A stretch of DNA of 64,000 bases from Liolophura sinensis. Lineage: Eukaryota > Mollusca > Polyplacophora > Chitonida > Chitonidae. The DNA is taken from assembly GCF_032854445.1 (NCBI RefSeq), contig NC_088304.1, forward strand, positions 1,924,001 to 1,988,000, in the 5' to 3' direction. The notes beneath the pieces were generated by a model. The model ran no database searches. It was not told the origin of the DNA and was given only the letters and a program-made list of their open reading frames with translations. Each line of letters opens with the position of its first letter. Position 1 is the stretch's first letter. Below, in pieces: positions 1 to 13,120 of the stretch. The position numbers were made by a program, and so were the translations under genes.

Positions 1-480
1 AGGATGGCGGGCCATAATGGAAAGTGGTGTTAAACAAAATGATTACTGGTGTTGTCAGCTGAAGATGACACCCTCTTCCTGTTGCAGTCTTTCATTTATT
101 GAAGGTAATCCTTCACACAAGATTTGGATTTGGTTCGGGGATGCCCTACTTTCTCTTTACACAGAACTCATAATCTCAATGAATTATTCTCTCTGTGGAA
201 AATAGCAGCAGACTTTGATATCTGAAAGTCGAAAATCCTGGAGTTGCTTGGTTCAGAGCTGGCACCAGACTGTCATGTCTATGTGAATGTGACTCGCCAA
301 AAGCATACTTCAGTCACCAAATGATCACCGTCGTGTCTCGTTGCTGATGCAATATAATGATTTAAGCCAGTAAAAATTCCTATGATTTTATCATTACAGT
401 TAGCATTAAATTCTTTTGCAAATCTCGGAATTGTTTCTCCATCTATTTATTTTCATTGATATTTATCCTCCATAGTGAAT

Positions 481-655
481 TGATTTATTTATTTATTTGA
501 TTGGTGTTTTACGCCGTACTCAAGAATATTTCACTCATACGACAGCGGCCAGCATTATGGTGGGTGGAAACTGGGCACAGCCCAGGGAAACCCACAACCA
601 TCTGCAGGTCGCTGGCAGACCTTCCCATGTACGGCCGGAGAGGAAGAGAGCATGA
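481..655 (-). mobile_element. tRNA-derived SINE, 5'-truncated
   Basis: Reverse copy of the window's common SINE. It has a TTTATTTATTTGATT tail start, the core GTTTTACGCCGTACTCAAG, then the CCAGCATTATGGTGGGTGGA block. It ends before the tRNA-like head. Confidence 0.8.
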
Positions 656-952
656 CAATAGTGAATTGAAGCAGTGAGGCTGTTTTTATACCAATAAGCT
701 AAAAACAAAAAAAAAAGCTGTTGTATTTTAAAAAATATATACACTACAATAAGCCAGAAAAAACAGACTTTTCAGAACAGTTCAATACTCCAATGCACTG
801 TGTGACAATTGTTTGGTTAGTCAGAGGATGCCCTGGTTTGTAACCACATCAAACAATCCAGTGACTTTTTTTCTGCAAAGGTTCAGGGAGCGAAAGTAGG
901 AACCTCTGAATACATATGGAGAGCTGATAGGTACTTCAACATGTGTATTTAC

Positions 953-1051
953 CGTTGTCACTATGGCAACCTGATACTCCTGTAAATGCCACTCACACCT
1001 CACAGCAGGGGAGAGAACTGCCAACAACATCATCTCAAAAGCATCAGTAAC
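953..1051 (-). CDS. SVOP-like exon: first transmembrane helix
   Basis: Exon of 33 codons on the minus strand. The acceptor is TTGTACTTGCAG just before 1051 and the donor is ACG|GTAAAT at 953/952. It enters and leaves in phase 0. It reads VTDAFEMMLLAVLSPAVRCE and then WHLQEYQVAIVTT. The DAFEMM motif and the Cys-Glu-Trp after the helix are diagnostic of the SVOP/SV2 family. Joined to the upstream exon it gives LGLLT-VTDAFEMM without any gap relative to the family. Confidence 0.88.
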
Positions 1052-4000
1052 CTGCAAGTACAAACACAGCAGTTCTGGAGATGTCAAACTAACAGGGCTA
1101 TTGCCTGTTACGATCTCCAAACACTGACATACCAGCAGACATAAACACCCTGGAAGACTACTCCACTCCATCTTATTCCCAGACATATTTGGTGAAAATC
1201 AAACCCTGTGGTTCCAGAGCTACTAAGGCCACACCAATTTAAATTGTCGTTATACAGGCAGAATAAATTGTTGTTTTACAGAATAAATCTTTTTCTCAAT
1301 GTCAGAGAAGGATATAAAAATAAAATTTCAACATAATATAATTTATGGAAAACGTGGACTATCCCAGCAATTTCCTGTGAGACATGTTTACATGATCGGA
1401 AAGCCTTATAAAATAAAAAAAAAGATCATAAATATATCATGATCGGACAAACTTAACAACTTAACCCACAAACAAAAATGGTGTTTCCTAAGCAGACAAG
1501 TGAACACAGAACATCACAAACACTGTCTGTCTCTTGCAACACAATATAACAGAGATGTAACAACATGAAACTTTGAAAATGGCAGTAGGACCACTGGGTA
1601 ACATCCTATTTAAAGGTGGAGAAGACATGAAAATTATGGGAAAAGTTTAGATGAAAAAGTGTGAAAAGTTTTCATTGTTAACATGGTCTTCACATTTTCT
1701 TTGATTTTTGTCGACAGCGAAAAAGACATTTTTGGGACCACCTACTGAAATATAGTGTCTTTACATAGTGTTCTACATGAACATGTGATGGAAGTCTAAT
1801 AAATACATTTGTCCCAGGATTTGGTCTTTTCAGTTAACAGTTGTGCTCAACTGGACTTTCATCATATTTATATGTTTAATATATTCATAAATACTATCAT
1901 AATTTGCATTTGGATATACACAACAAATTTACATTCAAATAAACTTTTTAGACATGTATTACATTCTCATTTTGAAATTTATTATAAAATTACAGCTAGT
2001 CTCACGAGGTGCTCTCAAACAGCCACCATACAAAAAGAAACTAATCAGGGAAAATATTAAAGACCATATTTGCAAATACATGTAACTTTTCAAGCTCTTT
2101 CTTCTGGTATTTGCATCATATTCATTCTTCTTGCTCCAACTCTTACGCCATTTTCCACATTTAAGTGTCTTAGCTCAGTAGTCAGTTGAACCATACCACC
2201 ACAAAAAGTGGTGAAGTTTCACAATCTCCAACACAACTCACCGTGAGGAGCCCCAGATTACAATAGAGAAGCATCTGGAAACGGCCGAATCCGATCTTCT
2301 CGACAGCCTCTTCCACGGTGAACGTGGGCCCTTGAGTGTCTTCCACCCCATTCTCCTGAGTGACATCTTCCATGGCCACACCCCCATCCTGAAGTGGTTC
2401 CAAGTCATCCCCTACAGAATGGGATTATTTACTTATCTGACTGTAGCTTAGCGCCATACTAATGAATATTTCACTTATACAATGATGGTCAGCTTTACAG
2501 GTGGAGGAAACCAGAGTGTCTCACATAAACCATCGACATTTGGCAATTTACTGATGAACTTTCTCACAGGTGATGTACAGATAAGCACACCATATCACTG
2601 TTGTTGGAAGACAAGTGGTTTTCAACACATGTTAGACTGTGTGAACAGCTACAAGCAGGAGTCGTTGATGGCTTATTGTCCCGAATACAGACCTGGCATA
2701 TCTGGCATCACGTGCATGGCCCGAAGGTGGCTGAAACGTACATTAAGAATGGGTGTATGTCCATTATTGACATACACTGCAACATGAACACAGAGATGGC
2801 AATGTGGTATTCATACACATGGCCAAGTGGTATTCACACACATGGTAACATGGATTTAGAGATAGCAATGTGGTTTTCATACACATGGCAACATGGTATT
2901 AACATACATTGCATCATGGATATAGAAGGAGCAATGTGGTATTAACATACATGGCAACATGGAAATAGAGGGGGCAATGTGGTATTGACATTCATGGCAA
3001 CTGTGAAATAGAGGGGGCAATGTGGTATTAACATTCACGGCAACATTGGAATAGGAGGGCGAATGTGGTATTAACACACGTGGCAACATGGATATAGAGG
3101 GGGCAATATGATATTAACATACATGGCAACATGGATGTGTAAGGAGCAATGTGGTATTAACATATATAGAAACCTGGAAATAGAGGGGGTAGTGTGGTAT
3201 TAAAACACATGGCCACACGGACATAGAGGGGGCAATGTGGTATTAACACATCTGGGAACATGGAAATAGGGGGGGGGCAATGTGGTATTAACATGTATGG
3301 CAACATGGAAATAGAGGGGGCAAGGTAATATTCACACACATGGCAATGTGGTATTAACATGTATGGCAACATGGAAATAGAGGGGGCAAAGTAGTATTCA
3401 CATACATGGCAATTTGGTATTAACATGCATGGCAACATGGATATAGAAGAAGCAATGTGGTATTAACATACATGGCAACATAGAAACAGAGGGGGCAATA
3501 TGGTATTAACATTCATGGCAACATGAATATAGAGATGGCAATGTGGTATTAACATACATGGAAACAAGGATACAGAGGTGGCAATGTGGTTACAGATTAC
3601 GGCATGGATGTAGAGGCGGCAATGTGGTATTTACATATGTGGCAAAATGAAAATAGAGGTGGCAATGCGGTATTAACAAGCATGGCAACATGGATATAGA
3701 AGTAGCAAATGTGATATTAACAAACATGGCAGCATGTGGTAAAAGAGAAGATCCATTATGCTGTAGGAAACCCTCATAAAGATATCATGTAGTATGTAAA
3801 TGGCAAAATTAAAATAAGCGATGTGGAAATAGGAGTGGCAATTCACCTGTGTTTAATTATCATGGAACAGTAACAGATGCGAAACTGCAGAATGGACATC
3901 CAGGAAAATATGGTACAGCAAGCAGTAATATCCACTAAAGTTGGAGTAATAAAATGGATCACTCTGAGAGTATCTGACATACTAATATTGATCCAAACTT

Positions 4001-7000
4001 AAAAGCCATCACATTACAAAGTGGCAGCCTTTTCATGTCGCTAACACTTGCACTTACATACACACAAGCATACCAAATGATAGAGATACTACCCATGACC
4101 AACCCAGCATAATAGCTGAACTTCTACCTCGCTGCACGGCACAGGTGCTACATACTCCACACTACCTTGTACAAATGTAAATGAATGAAAGCATTTCTTA
4201 ATTAAATGCTTCATGAAAAGTAATTCAAACATGAAGATTTTGGTTACCATTCTAAAATTTCATTTCTTTTGGTGTGTTTCATGTCTCAAAATCATGAAGA
4301 GTTATCCAAAATATGTTGCAGAACTGTGCACAAATGTCTCAGCATGTGTACTGACCACATCTTTACAGGAATTAAGTATTGTGTATCTCATATGCAGCGA
4401 TCTTTGCTGATATGGTAGCTAAACTGATACAGTGTGATAATCGGGTGCACAAGTCAGAACTTAACTGATAGGGTAGCTAAACTGATCCAATGTGATAATC
4501 GGGTGCACAAGTCAGAGCTTAACTGATAGGGTAGCTAAACTGATACAGTGTGGTAATCGGGTGCACAAGTCAAAACTTAACTGATAGGGTAGCTAAACTG
4601 ATACAGTGTGATAACCGGGTGCACAAGTCAGAACTTAACTGATAGGGTAGCTAAACTGATACAGTGTGATAACCGGGTGCACAAGTCAGAACTTAACTGA
4701 TAGGGTAGCTAAACTGATACAGTGTGATAATCTGGTGCACAAGTCAGAACTTTGCTGATAGGGTAGCTAAACTGATACAGTGTGATAATCTGGAGCACAA
4801 GTCAGAACTTTGCTGATAGGGTAGCTAAACTGATACAGTATGATAATCGGGTGCACAAGTCAGAACTTTGCTGATAGGGTAGCTAAACTGATACAGTGTG
4901 ATAATCTGGAGCACAAGTCAGAACTTTGCTGATAGGGTAGCTAAACTGATACAGTGTGATAATCGGGTGCACAAGTCAGAACTTTGCTGATAGGGTAGCT
5001 AAACTGATACAGTGTGATAATCGGGTGCACAAGTCAGAACTTAACTGATAGGGTAGCTAAACTGATACAGTGTGATAATCGGATGCACAAGTCAGAACTT
5101 AACTGATAGGGTAGCTAAACTGATACAGTGTGATAATCGGGTGCACAAGTCAGAACTTTGCTGATAGGGTAGCTAAGCTGATACAGTGTGATAATCGGGT
5201 ACACAAGTCAGAACTTTGCTGATAGGGTAGCTAAACTGATACAGTGTGATAATCGGGAGCACAAGTCAGAACTTTGCTGATAGGGTAGCTAAACTGATAC
5301 AGTGTGATAACCGGGTGCACAAGTCAGAACTTTGCTGATAGGGTAGCTAAACTGATACAGTGTGATAACCGGGTGCACAAGTCAGAACTTTGCTGATAGG
5401 GTAGCTAAACTGATCCAATGTGATAATCGGGTGCACAAGTCAGAACTTTGCTGATAGGGTAGCTAAACTGATACAGTGTGATAATCGGGTGCACAAGTCA
5501 GAACTTTGCTGATAGGGTAGCTAAACTGATACAGTGTGATAATCTGGAGCACAAGTCAGAACTTTGCTGATAGGGTAGCTAAACTGATACAGTGTGATAA
5601 TCGGGTGCACAAGTCAGAACTTTGCTGATAGGGTAGCTAAACTGATACAGTGTGATAATCGGGTGCACAAGTCAGAACTTAACTGATAGGGTAGCTAAAC
5701 TGATACAGTGTGATAATCGGATGCACAAGTCAGAACTTAACTGATAGGGTAGCTAAACTGATACAGTGTGATAATCGGGTGCACAAGTCAGAACTTTGCT
5801 GATAGGGTAGCTAAGCTGATACAGTGTGATAATCGGGTACACAAGTCAGAACTTTGCTGATAGGGTAGCTAAACTGATACAGTGTGATAATCGGGAGCAC
5901 AAGTCAGAACTTTGCTGATAGGGTAGCTAAACTGATACAGTGTGATAACCGGGTGCACAAGTCAGAACTTTGCTGATAGGGTAGCTAAACTGATACAGTG
6001 TGATAACCGGGTGCACAAGTCAGAACTTTGCTGATAGGGTAGCTAAACTGATCCAATGTGATAATCGGGTGCACAAGTCAGAACTTTGCTGATAGGGTAG
6101 CTAAACTGATACAGTGTGATAATCGGGTGCACAAGTCAGAACTTTGCTGATAGGGTAGCTAAACTGATCCAATGTGATAATCGGGTGCACAAGTCAGAAC
6201 TTAACTGATAGGGTAGCTAAACTGATACAGTGTGATAATCGGGTGCAAAAGTCAGAACTTAACTGATAGGGTAGCTAAACTGATACAGTGTGATAATCGG
6301 GTGCACAAATCAGAACTTTGCTGATAGGGTAGCTAAACTAATACAGTGTGATAATCAGGTGCACAAGTCGGAACTTTGCTGATAGGGTAGCTAAACTAAT
6401 ACAGTGTGATAATCAGGTGCACAAGTCGGAACTTTGCTGACTGTGTAACTCACAGCTGCTGCGAATTTGCCCTTGTTTATCCATAGATTTATAGTGAATT
6501 ATTTTCTGCATACATCAAAATTATTTTCTAACTTGCAGTATATTGCCATAAATCATAGTTTCTAGACAACTTGTACTCTAGCAAACGGTTCATTTTCTGA
6601 ATACACTTACATGGTAGATCACGTACCAATGTTACAGAAGAGATCATGAGGACAAACGTGCCTTCTGAAAATAATCATGTACAAATTGCAATAACTGAAC
6701 CCACGATCATCTGTGATGTCATCTTTGCCCAAGCTGTTGGATAAAATTCACCCAGTACCATAACAGCTATGGCTACTGCTTCTTGACCGATCATGGGATC
6801 AAATCCAGTTTGGGTTGACAGGATTAGATCTTGTCACAATTGTAAAGACACATGTTTATTGCCCCGGTTTCAGTTGACTTAAATTAGTTTGTGGTTTTAT
6901 GGTGGAACCCAGCGCAGTGCCTTATAATGAATGAAAGAATGCTTGGGCTTAACGTCGTACTTAACAATTTTTCAGTCGTATGATGATGAGGAATCATTGG

Positions 7001-7388
7001 GTGTATAAATTCAGTGGAATAGTAGCCATGGTTTTTGTTGCGACATGTTGAGAAAAGTTATCGACCACTGACAACCAGATGGACAAATAGACCAGACTGC
7101 TATATCCGAGAAAATGTGTACATGATATGACATAAGGGTAGAAAGATGAACAATAATAAAGTATTATACAAGCCAGTTGTAGGCATTTAAGTTTATCTAC
7201 ACACAAACACACCAAGGGACGATTTTCCAGCTGTTCCCCCGTTACTGATATGGATTTACGCTCACCACAATAACGAAACATCAATACAGCTTACCTGCTT
7301 TCCTTTTCACCAAATTCACCAGGTGTGACATCAAACTTTCAGCCGCTTTTGCTTCCTTGTTTGAACTTTCAGATTTCTCCTTCTCCAT
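953..7388 (-). CDS. SVOP-like: SVOP-like MFS transporter, 5' part (3 exons; continues beyond left edge)
   Basis: Partial gene on the minus strand for a synaptic vesicle 2-related protein, a 12-helix major facilitator superfamily transporter of the SV2/SVOP group. The proposed exons are 7388-7295, 2411-2242 and 1051-953, with phase 1 then phase 0 junctions, giving about 121 residues. The N-terminus is hydrophilic and acidic. It is followed by the family hallmark TVEEAVEKIGFGRFQ, then the first membrane helix with DAFEMMLLAVLSPAVRCEW and QEYQVAIVTT, which align with SVOP 'DAMEMMILSILAPQLHCEW'. All junctions have GT donors and AG acceptors. The next expected exon (second helix, GxxxGRK loop) is not visible in 1-950, so the rest lies outside. 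SV2-family members sit in synaptic or secretory vesicles; the substrate of SVOP is unknown. SVOP versus SVOPL cannot be separated from this fragment. The assignment of the two conserved exons is firm; the first exon is inferred. Confidence 0.82.
1190..2180. other. Non-coding: SVOP-like intron
   Basis: AT-rich intron sequence between the exons at 953-1051 and 2242-2411. I see no repeat array, RNA gene or other exon. Confidence 0.5.
2242..2411 (-). CDS. SVOP-like exon: cytoplasmic N-terminal hallmark
   Basis: Minus-strand exon between acceptor CATTCTGTAG (exon begins at 2411 with GG completing a codon) and donor CTCACG|GTGAGT at 2242/2241. It encodes DDLEPLQDGG, an acidic linker, then PTFTVEEAVEKIGFGRFQ and the start of helix 1 (MLLYCNLGLLT). 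The (T/M)VE(D/E)AVExIGFGxFQ string is the signature at the cytoplasmic edge of helix 1 in SVOP and SV2. There is no ATG at its 5' end, so it must be an internal exon. Confidence 0.9.
2435..2525 (-). mobile_element. Degenerate SINE core
   Basis: Weak copy: GCGCCATACTAATGAATATT, TTCACTTATAC and GGTGGAGGAAACCAGAG follow the SINE core in reverse. It lies just upstream of the SVOP-like exon at 2411. Confidence 0.5.
2800..3745. repeat. 43-bp minisatellite (about 20 diverged copies)
   Basis: Unit contains GGCAATGTGGTATTAACATA followed by CATGGCAACATGGATATAGA. Copies vary by indels and G-run length, and the array decays after about 3600. It lies in the intron between the SVOP-like exons at 7388 and 2411. 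Short open frames here are by-products. Confidence 0.9.
4408..6438. repeat. 58-bp minisatellite, about 35 copies with higher-order structure
   Basis: Unit begins TGATAGGGTAGCTAAACTGA and ends CACAAGTCAGAACTT plus AAC or TGC. Rare variants recur at a fixed distance: GGATGCAC at 5081 and 5719, AGCTAAGCTG at 5171 and 5809. Both are 638 bases (11 units) apart, showing block duplication. Intronic in the SVOP-like gene. Confidence 0.95.
7295..7388 (-). CDS. Probable first coding exon of the SVOP-like gene
   Basis: Minus strand, ATG at 7388, donor AAAGCAG|GTAAGC at 7295/7294. It encodes 31 residues, MEKEKSESSNKEAKAAESLM followed by SHLVNLVKRKA, and leaves one base (G). That base joins the GG opening the 2411 exon to make a glycine codon. 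The phase match, the strong donor and the charged cytosolic composition support it. An in-frame ATG lies three codons upstream (7397), so the start may be there. No paralogue sequence is recognisable in this tail, so the link to the downstream exons is inference. Confidence 0.55.
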
Positions 7389-7399
7389 ACTGAACATAC

Positions 7400-9075
7400 A
7401 CCTCACACAATGTTCTTCACCACAGATATGTAAATTCACAATGTATCACAGAACAAAATATACTGTGTCTTTTTCAGGGCTTTTTCTTTGTTGAAGTTTT
7501 TTAAGTAGGCATCAATATACACGCAAGCAGAATGTACACAGTCCAGAAAAACACATGTTATACCGATAGCACATATATTTCCTGGCTTAGCTAACTGTTT
7601 GAAAAAATGTTATTAAATCTGAAATCTTTTCCAAAACAATGTGTTTTTCCAGCAGGAAGAAATGCTTCTGTATAATCTCTTCTGCTTTTTCAGCAAATGT
7701 AACACGTCACAATTTTATCACACATACATGTGGGATGCTCTCTGGTTTAGCCATCGAAACAACCCCCTGTGCAAGCATATCTCCAGCAATTGTACTCTTC
7801 CATGCAAATTCATGTCTGCTTGAGTAATTAGCCCGGCAGCTACTATATACCCTGAATTAATGAGGTATTTAAAGTACCAGCATGTAGTCCAAATCTATGT
7901 TCTATTTATATCATCAATTATCTTCAACATTTTCTCTTTTAAACCGTTTTTCGTCGAGCTAACTGTTTCAGATAAATATCATTTTCGATGAAACGTGTAG
8001 TGGAACACATGAAAAAAAAAAGATAAAAATCAGCTGGTAGACTTAATGCTTGGCTACATCTGTTTGGCATGGTTTGTCTAAGACATTACAACTGTGAACA
8101 TGAAGGCAGGCACGCATGTAATCAAATTGGCTTGGCATATTTATCTCCTTCTAAATCCCTAGAGCAAAATAATTCCATTTACATCTAACAATTGTAATCC
8201 ATTTACAATTAATCTCATCTATCAGATTCAAATGAAAAAAAAAACAACAAAAAACCATAAAAAAACAAAAATAATCCATGTATATAATTTAGTTCCACTT
8301 ATACTAAACTACTACAGAAATCTCCATTTGTATGATACATGTATTAGTACCCAGATGGTAAAATTGTAATATATAGGCCACACTTTAATGATGCCGTAAA
8401 TAAATATTATTATTACTTTATTTTATTTTTCTTTCTGTTAACATCTCAAGAGAAAAAAAGAAGAAAAATAAATAAAACCACCAATAAAGCTTCGAGAGAT
8501 AAATCAATTTCCAAGTCAGTACCAGGACTGAGTTTGGAACTCTTCTTTGGAAAACTTGTTGTGTATAGTATATGAATATAACACATGTAAGAAGTCTCTA
8601 CTGGATAACCAACATGTGTCCGGAAGACCACACTAACCAATTTGAAAGTGAATTTTTCCTGCAGTTTTTTTTACAACATTTTGAATAAAGTCAATATTTA
8701 TTTTACCAATTCCTTAGGCACAAATCACATGATATACATGTACAAAAGAGCACATCTGCAAGTTCTTGTACACTCCAGAGTTGTCAAACACAACATAAGC
8801 TCCCAGAAAGAAGTGTGACACTCCGTAAATGTCATAAACAGATCATTCCCGCAGCTTTTCTTTTTATTAGGGCAGTTGTGCTGGTGGGGCATTTAACACA
8901 AGGTCACTGTTTGCCCTCTGTAGACGTTACATGTATCTGGGAGACTCACATCGACAAACTCATTCAACCACTGACCAGTTTCAATGTGACTTCGTGAACA
9001 GTTGACAGAGATTCTCTATCCTAAGTCTGGGTGCATAAAAGGTCAAGTCTGAATGCAAATTATACCAAGAAGGTG
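7400..9075. other. Non-coding, A/T-rich, no recognised feature
   Basis: Upstream of the candidate SVOP-like start. Poly-A/T runs (8014, 8233-8275) only. It may contain a promoter, but no diagnostic motif was found. Confidence 0.4.
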
Positions 9076-9078
9076 TTT

Positions 9079-9361
9079 GGTGGATTCAAACTGGCTGCCC
9101 ATCACAGGTTTGGTATACTCACAGAGGATGCTCATCAGAGATTGAAATTGGCAGATTCAAACAGGCTGCCCACCACAGGTTTTGTATACTCACACAGGAT
9201 GCTCATCAGAGATTGAAATTGGTGGATTCAAACAGGCTGCCCATCACAGGTTTTGTATACTCACACAGGATGCTCATCAGAGATTGAAATTGGTGGATTC
9301 AAACAGGCTGCCCACCACAGGTTTTGTATACTCACACAGGATGCTCATCAGAGATTGAAAT
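9079..9361. repeat. 71-bp tandem repeat, 4 copies
   Basis: Units open GGTGGATTCAAACAGGCTGC and end CTCATCAGAGATTGAAATT. The last three copies are nearly identical; decayed fragments continue to about 9470. Confidence 0.9.
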
Positions 9362-10619
9362 TGCTCACCAAAAATTTTGAAGACCGTTAACTCAAATAGC
9401 ATGATCAACACAGATTCTGAAATTGCTTGATCAATAAAACAGGCCATTCACCCACAGGTTTTGAAGCAGGAACCCTGTTGATCCCACGATTGAGAAGTTG
9501 AGAAGTACAGAGCTGCATAGTTCACTTACAACACATTCACAGTAGTTCCTCAGTTAAGAACTGCAAAAATGAAACAGTTCACACTGCAGACAATAAAACT
9601 GCCAAAATCAAACACATGGCAAGCTTCCAAAGAGAAAGCCAGCACAATGAATTGCTCTCAAGATGGAAAATTTGCGTTCTAAAGGTTCAAAAGCAACATC
9701 AGCCATGATTCACGTCCACGTTGAGTGTGTCCATGTCGAACATTAAAACATCTGTCTGATGTACATCTCTTTTATCAAAACTAACTTTATCACTGTAGGG
9801 AATGTTCCTCTGCACAGAAGATAACAACTCTTATCTCCCCCATATGGTTTGAGTCACAAAGCTATTAAAGTGCAACATGTGGCAGCTTGGCCCTAATGCA
9901 CATCTCTATATAGGTATAGGTATATATATGTATATATAAAGTTTTAACTTGAAATCAATATTCGTAATCTGTTCCCTGAGTGGCATGATCCCTTTTACCC
10001 AATACTGGGCTGATGTGCGTTTCAAGTATTGACTGTGCCCTGTGAGATGTAATCTATCTGCTGAACATACATGTAGATCCAGGTGAATTTCAGGCACTAC
10101 AGCTCGAGGCAAGGCAAAGTTGTACGTATTTCAAATGGACATACAAAGGCAGTTACAGTTTAGGAGGTGTTCTTATATCCACTTGAGGATGTCGGCCAAT
10201 CAGCAACATTCCAGCTTCGCCATGGAAAACTTGACAACATTGGATAAAGTCGGAAAAATCAAGTGAGTGCAAATGAATGATAACTGTTCATTGTAACAAT
10301 ACCTATTCTGTATTTGAGACCGTCACAAGCAACAGATGCATGCAGATCTGGATGACTTCTGTGCCTCTACATGGCAAGTTTTATTCACTTTTATTCACAC
10401 AGTGTAGGTGGGCAAGAACAAATCCTATCAGGGGTTAGTCTACCTATATTGTAGGGGCAGATATCTGGCCCAGGGATCTCAAAGCTTAGTCTTGAGTTTA
10501 AAATAGTTCACTGCACTAAAATTGTGAATTCCTTTAGAAACTTTTACTTTAACATGTACATTTTTTTTTTCAAGATAAAATGGAAAATCGGTGTTGACGT
10601 AGGTATAAAACAGCTTGTT

Positions 10620-11258
10620 AGCCTGGGGTCTGATTTACGAATTCCCAGCCACAAATGTCCGAACTGGGGGGTCTGATTTCCGAATTCCCACTCACAAATG
10701 TCCGAACTGGGGTCTGATTTCCCAATTCCCAGCCACAAAAGTCTGAACTGGGGTCCGATTTCCCATTCCCAGTCACAAATGTCCGAACTGGGGTCTGATT
10801 TTCCAATTCCCAGCGACAAATGTCCCAACTGCAGTCCGTTTTTCCCAATTCCCACTCACAAATGTCCGAACTGGGGTCTGATTTCTCAATTCCCAGCCAC
10901 AAATGTCCCAACTGGGGTCTGATTTCCCATTCCCGGTCACAAATGTCCAAACTGGGGTCTGATTTCTTAATTCCCTGCCACAAATGTCCCAACTGCAGTC
11001 CGTTTTCCCAATTCCCACTCACAAATGTCCGAAGTGGGGTCTGATTTCCCAATTCCCAGCGACAAATGTCCCAAATGCAGTCCGTTTTCCCAATTCCCAC
11101 TCACAAATGTCCGAATTGGGGTGTGATTTCCCAATTCCCAGCGACAAATGTCCCAACTGCAGTCCTTTTTCCCTATTCCCACTCACAAATGTACGAACTG
11201 GGGTCTGATTTCCCAATTCCCAGCCACAAATGTCCCAACTGGGGTCTGATTTCCCAAC
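10620..11258. repeat. 41-bp minisatellite, about 15 copies
   Basis: Unit is built on GGTCTGATTTCCCAATTCCC plus AGCCACAAATGTCCGAACTG. Because 41 is not a multiple of three, a read-through passes through all frames. Frames on both strands remain open (GNQTPVRTFVSGNWE on minus), producing several overlapping spurious ORFs of 67-160 codons. Confidence 0.93.
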
Positions 11259-11269
11259 ATGTAACATAA

Positions 11270-12310
11270 AAGGTCATTTTGGATATTCACACTACAGTAT
11301 TTAATACTCGAGCCAATATTATAAAATATAATATTACAATTCCTTAGTATTTGATAGCCCAAACAAAGATACAGGTGAGTGGGATGCACAGTATAGGCCT
11401 ATCATGATGTTACAAAGGGGGGATAACTCATGCAGGTCTGCTTCAGATCAAAGAATAAACACAAAACTGACTACAGGTACTAACATTTCTGAGATGGACA
11501 TTTATGCTAGCATTAAGCACAAATAACATCCAGTTGTCAAAAGATTGTTGAGCCAGGTCATAGTATGTTGCCATAGTAACTCAGAAAAAAATAGAAGTCT
11601 TTTATATAGCAACGACATGTAAAAGAGTATTAAGCAATAAATGCCACAATGAGTGTTTTGTATATAGCAGAGGCATTACGTGAACTTTTGTTATGGCCAG
11701 ATTGAATACTATCCACGGTAGTGCCACCCATTCATTTGCAACAAAACTGCAGCAAAGTTCACGTAATCTGGCTTTCAGACATACACATCAGACAATAACA
11801 TGCAAGTTCCTATGATATGCACTGTTCCAATTCTGATGGCAAAACCATGAAATATACAGCAGGGCATGCAAAGTTAGCATTAGCGAAACATTTTTTTGTT
11901 TTGAAAAGCGACAAAACCCTGTGATAAAAATCCCGAACAAAATGTACTTTCTCTTGCTCAAGTTATCTTCACAGTTTACTTTCCTTTTTTATTTTAGTTG
12001 GTTGGTGTTTAGTTACATGAAGAACTATGGCTGCAAATTAGTTTAGGATATTAGGAACGAAATTCCGGATATTGAAGTCAATATGATACACATGTAAGTT
12101 ACCTGTGTGTTGAGAATGGTATATATGGGGATATAAACCCTGTGATGCAGGTGAAGGGTTAAAATTTCACACCCAGGGTTTAAATCCCAATAGACCCTTC
12201 TCAATACGTGGATAACGGTTTTGTTTATACAATATTTATCAAAGAGAAAGCCAGTATCGCATACGAGTTAAGAACAATCATGCTCTCTGTGTTGGCAGCC
12301 GACTGCAGTC
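11270..12310. other. Non-coding stretch, no recognised feature
   Basis: Unique-looking AT-rich sequence between the 41-bp and 28-bp arrays. Confidence 0.4.
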
Positions 12311-12312
12311 AG

Positions 12313-12573
12313 ATGTCACAATGACATGCCATGGAATGCAACGTCACAATGACATGCCATGGAATGCAACGTCACAATGACACGTCATGGAATGCAACGT
12401 CACAATGACATGCCATGGAATGCAATGTCACAATGACATGCCATGGAATGCCACGTCACAATGACATGCCATGGAATGCAACGTCACAATGACACGCCAT
12501 GGAATGCAACGTTACAATGACATGCCATGGAATGCAACGTCACAATGACACGCCATCGAATGCCACGTCACAA
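12313..12573. repeat. 28-bp minisatellite, about 9 copies
   Basis: Unit is CACAATGACATGCCATGGAA plus TGCAACGT. Variation is mainly ATGCC/ACGCC and AACGT/CACGT. Confidence 0.93.
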
Positions 12574-13120
12574 AAATGTTTGAGGTCAGTGTGCACAGCA
12601 GTTCAGCTCTGCTGGGTATAAACCTCATACCCCTCATGGGCATCGCATGCAGCTCTGACAAGTGGATGTCAACATCCCGTGATAATCGAGAATCAAGGAT
12701 GACAATAAACCTAGTAGGGACAATATCCTATATTTTGGCTTACTATGCCGCCATCATCAGGAATATGTGCTTATTTAAAACACATACCCATGAATACCTT
12801 ATTTATGGCCATCAGGTTATGGGAGGAGGAAACCAAAGCACAGGGGAAACCACATGAAGCATGGGGGTAGCCAAGAATAGCCTGGGAGAAACCAGCACAG
12901 GCACATGATAAACTTCCTAAACAAAGACTGAGGGAAACCAAGCAAAGTACATGGGAAATCAAGCCAAGCCTAGTGGAAAACAACACAAAGAAGGCAGGTA
13001 CATGATAAACTTCCTCATCTAAAGCCACAGCCATGACCCAAAAAATAAAAACAGTAGGCCACCATAAAGATTAAGCAACAAAATTGATGCACAAAAATAA
13101 ATGCTCTTTAATCTGTGCTC

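Noticed and set aside
4408-6438. CRISPR-like array
   Set aside because: Units are contiguous 58-mers with no unique spacers, and the genome is eukaryotic.
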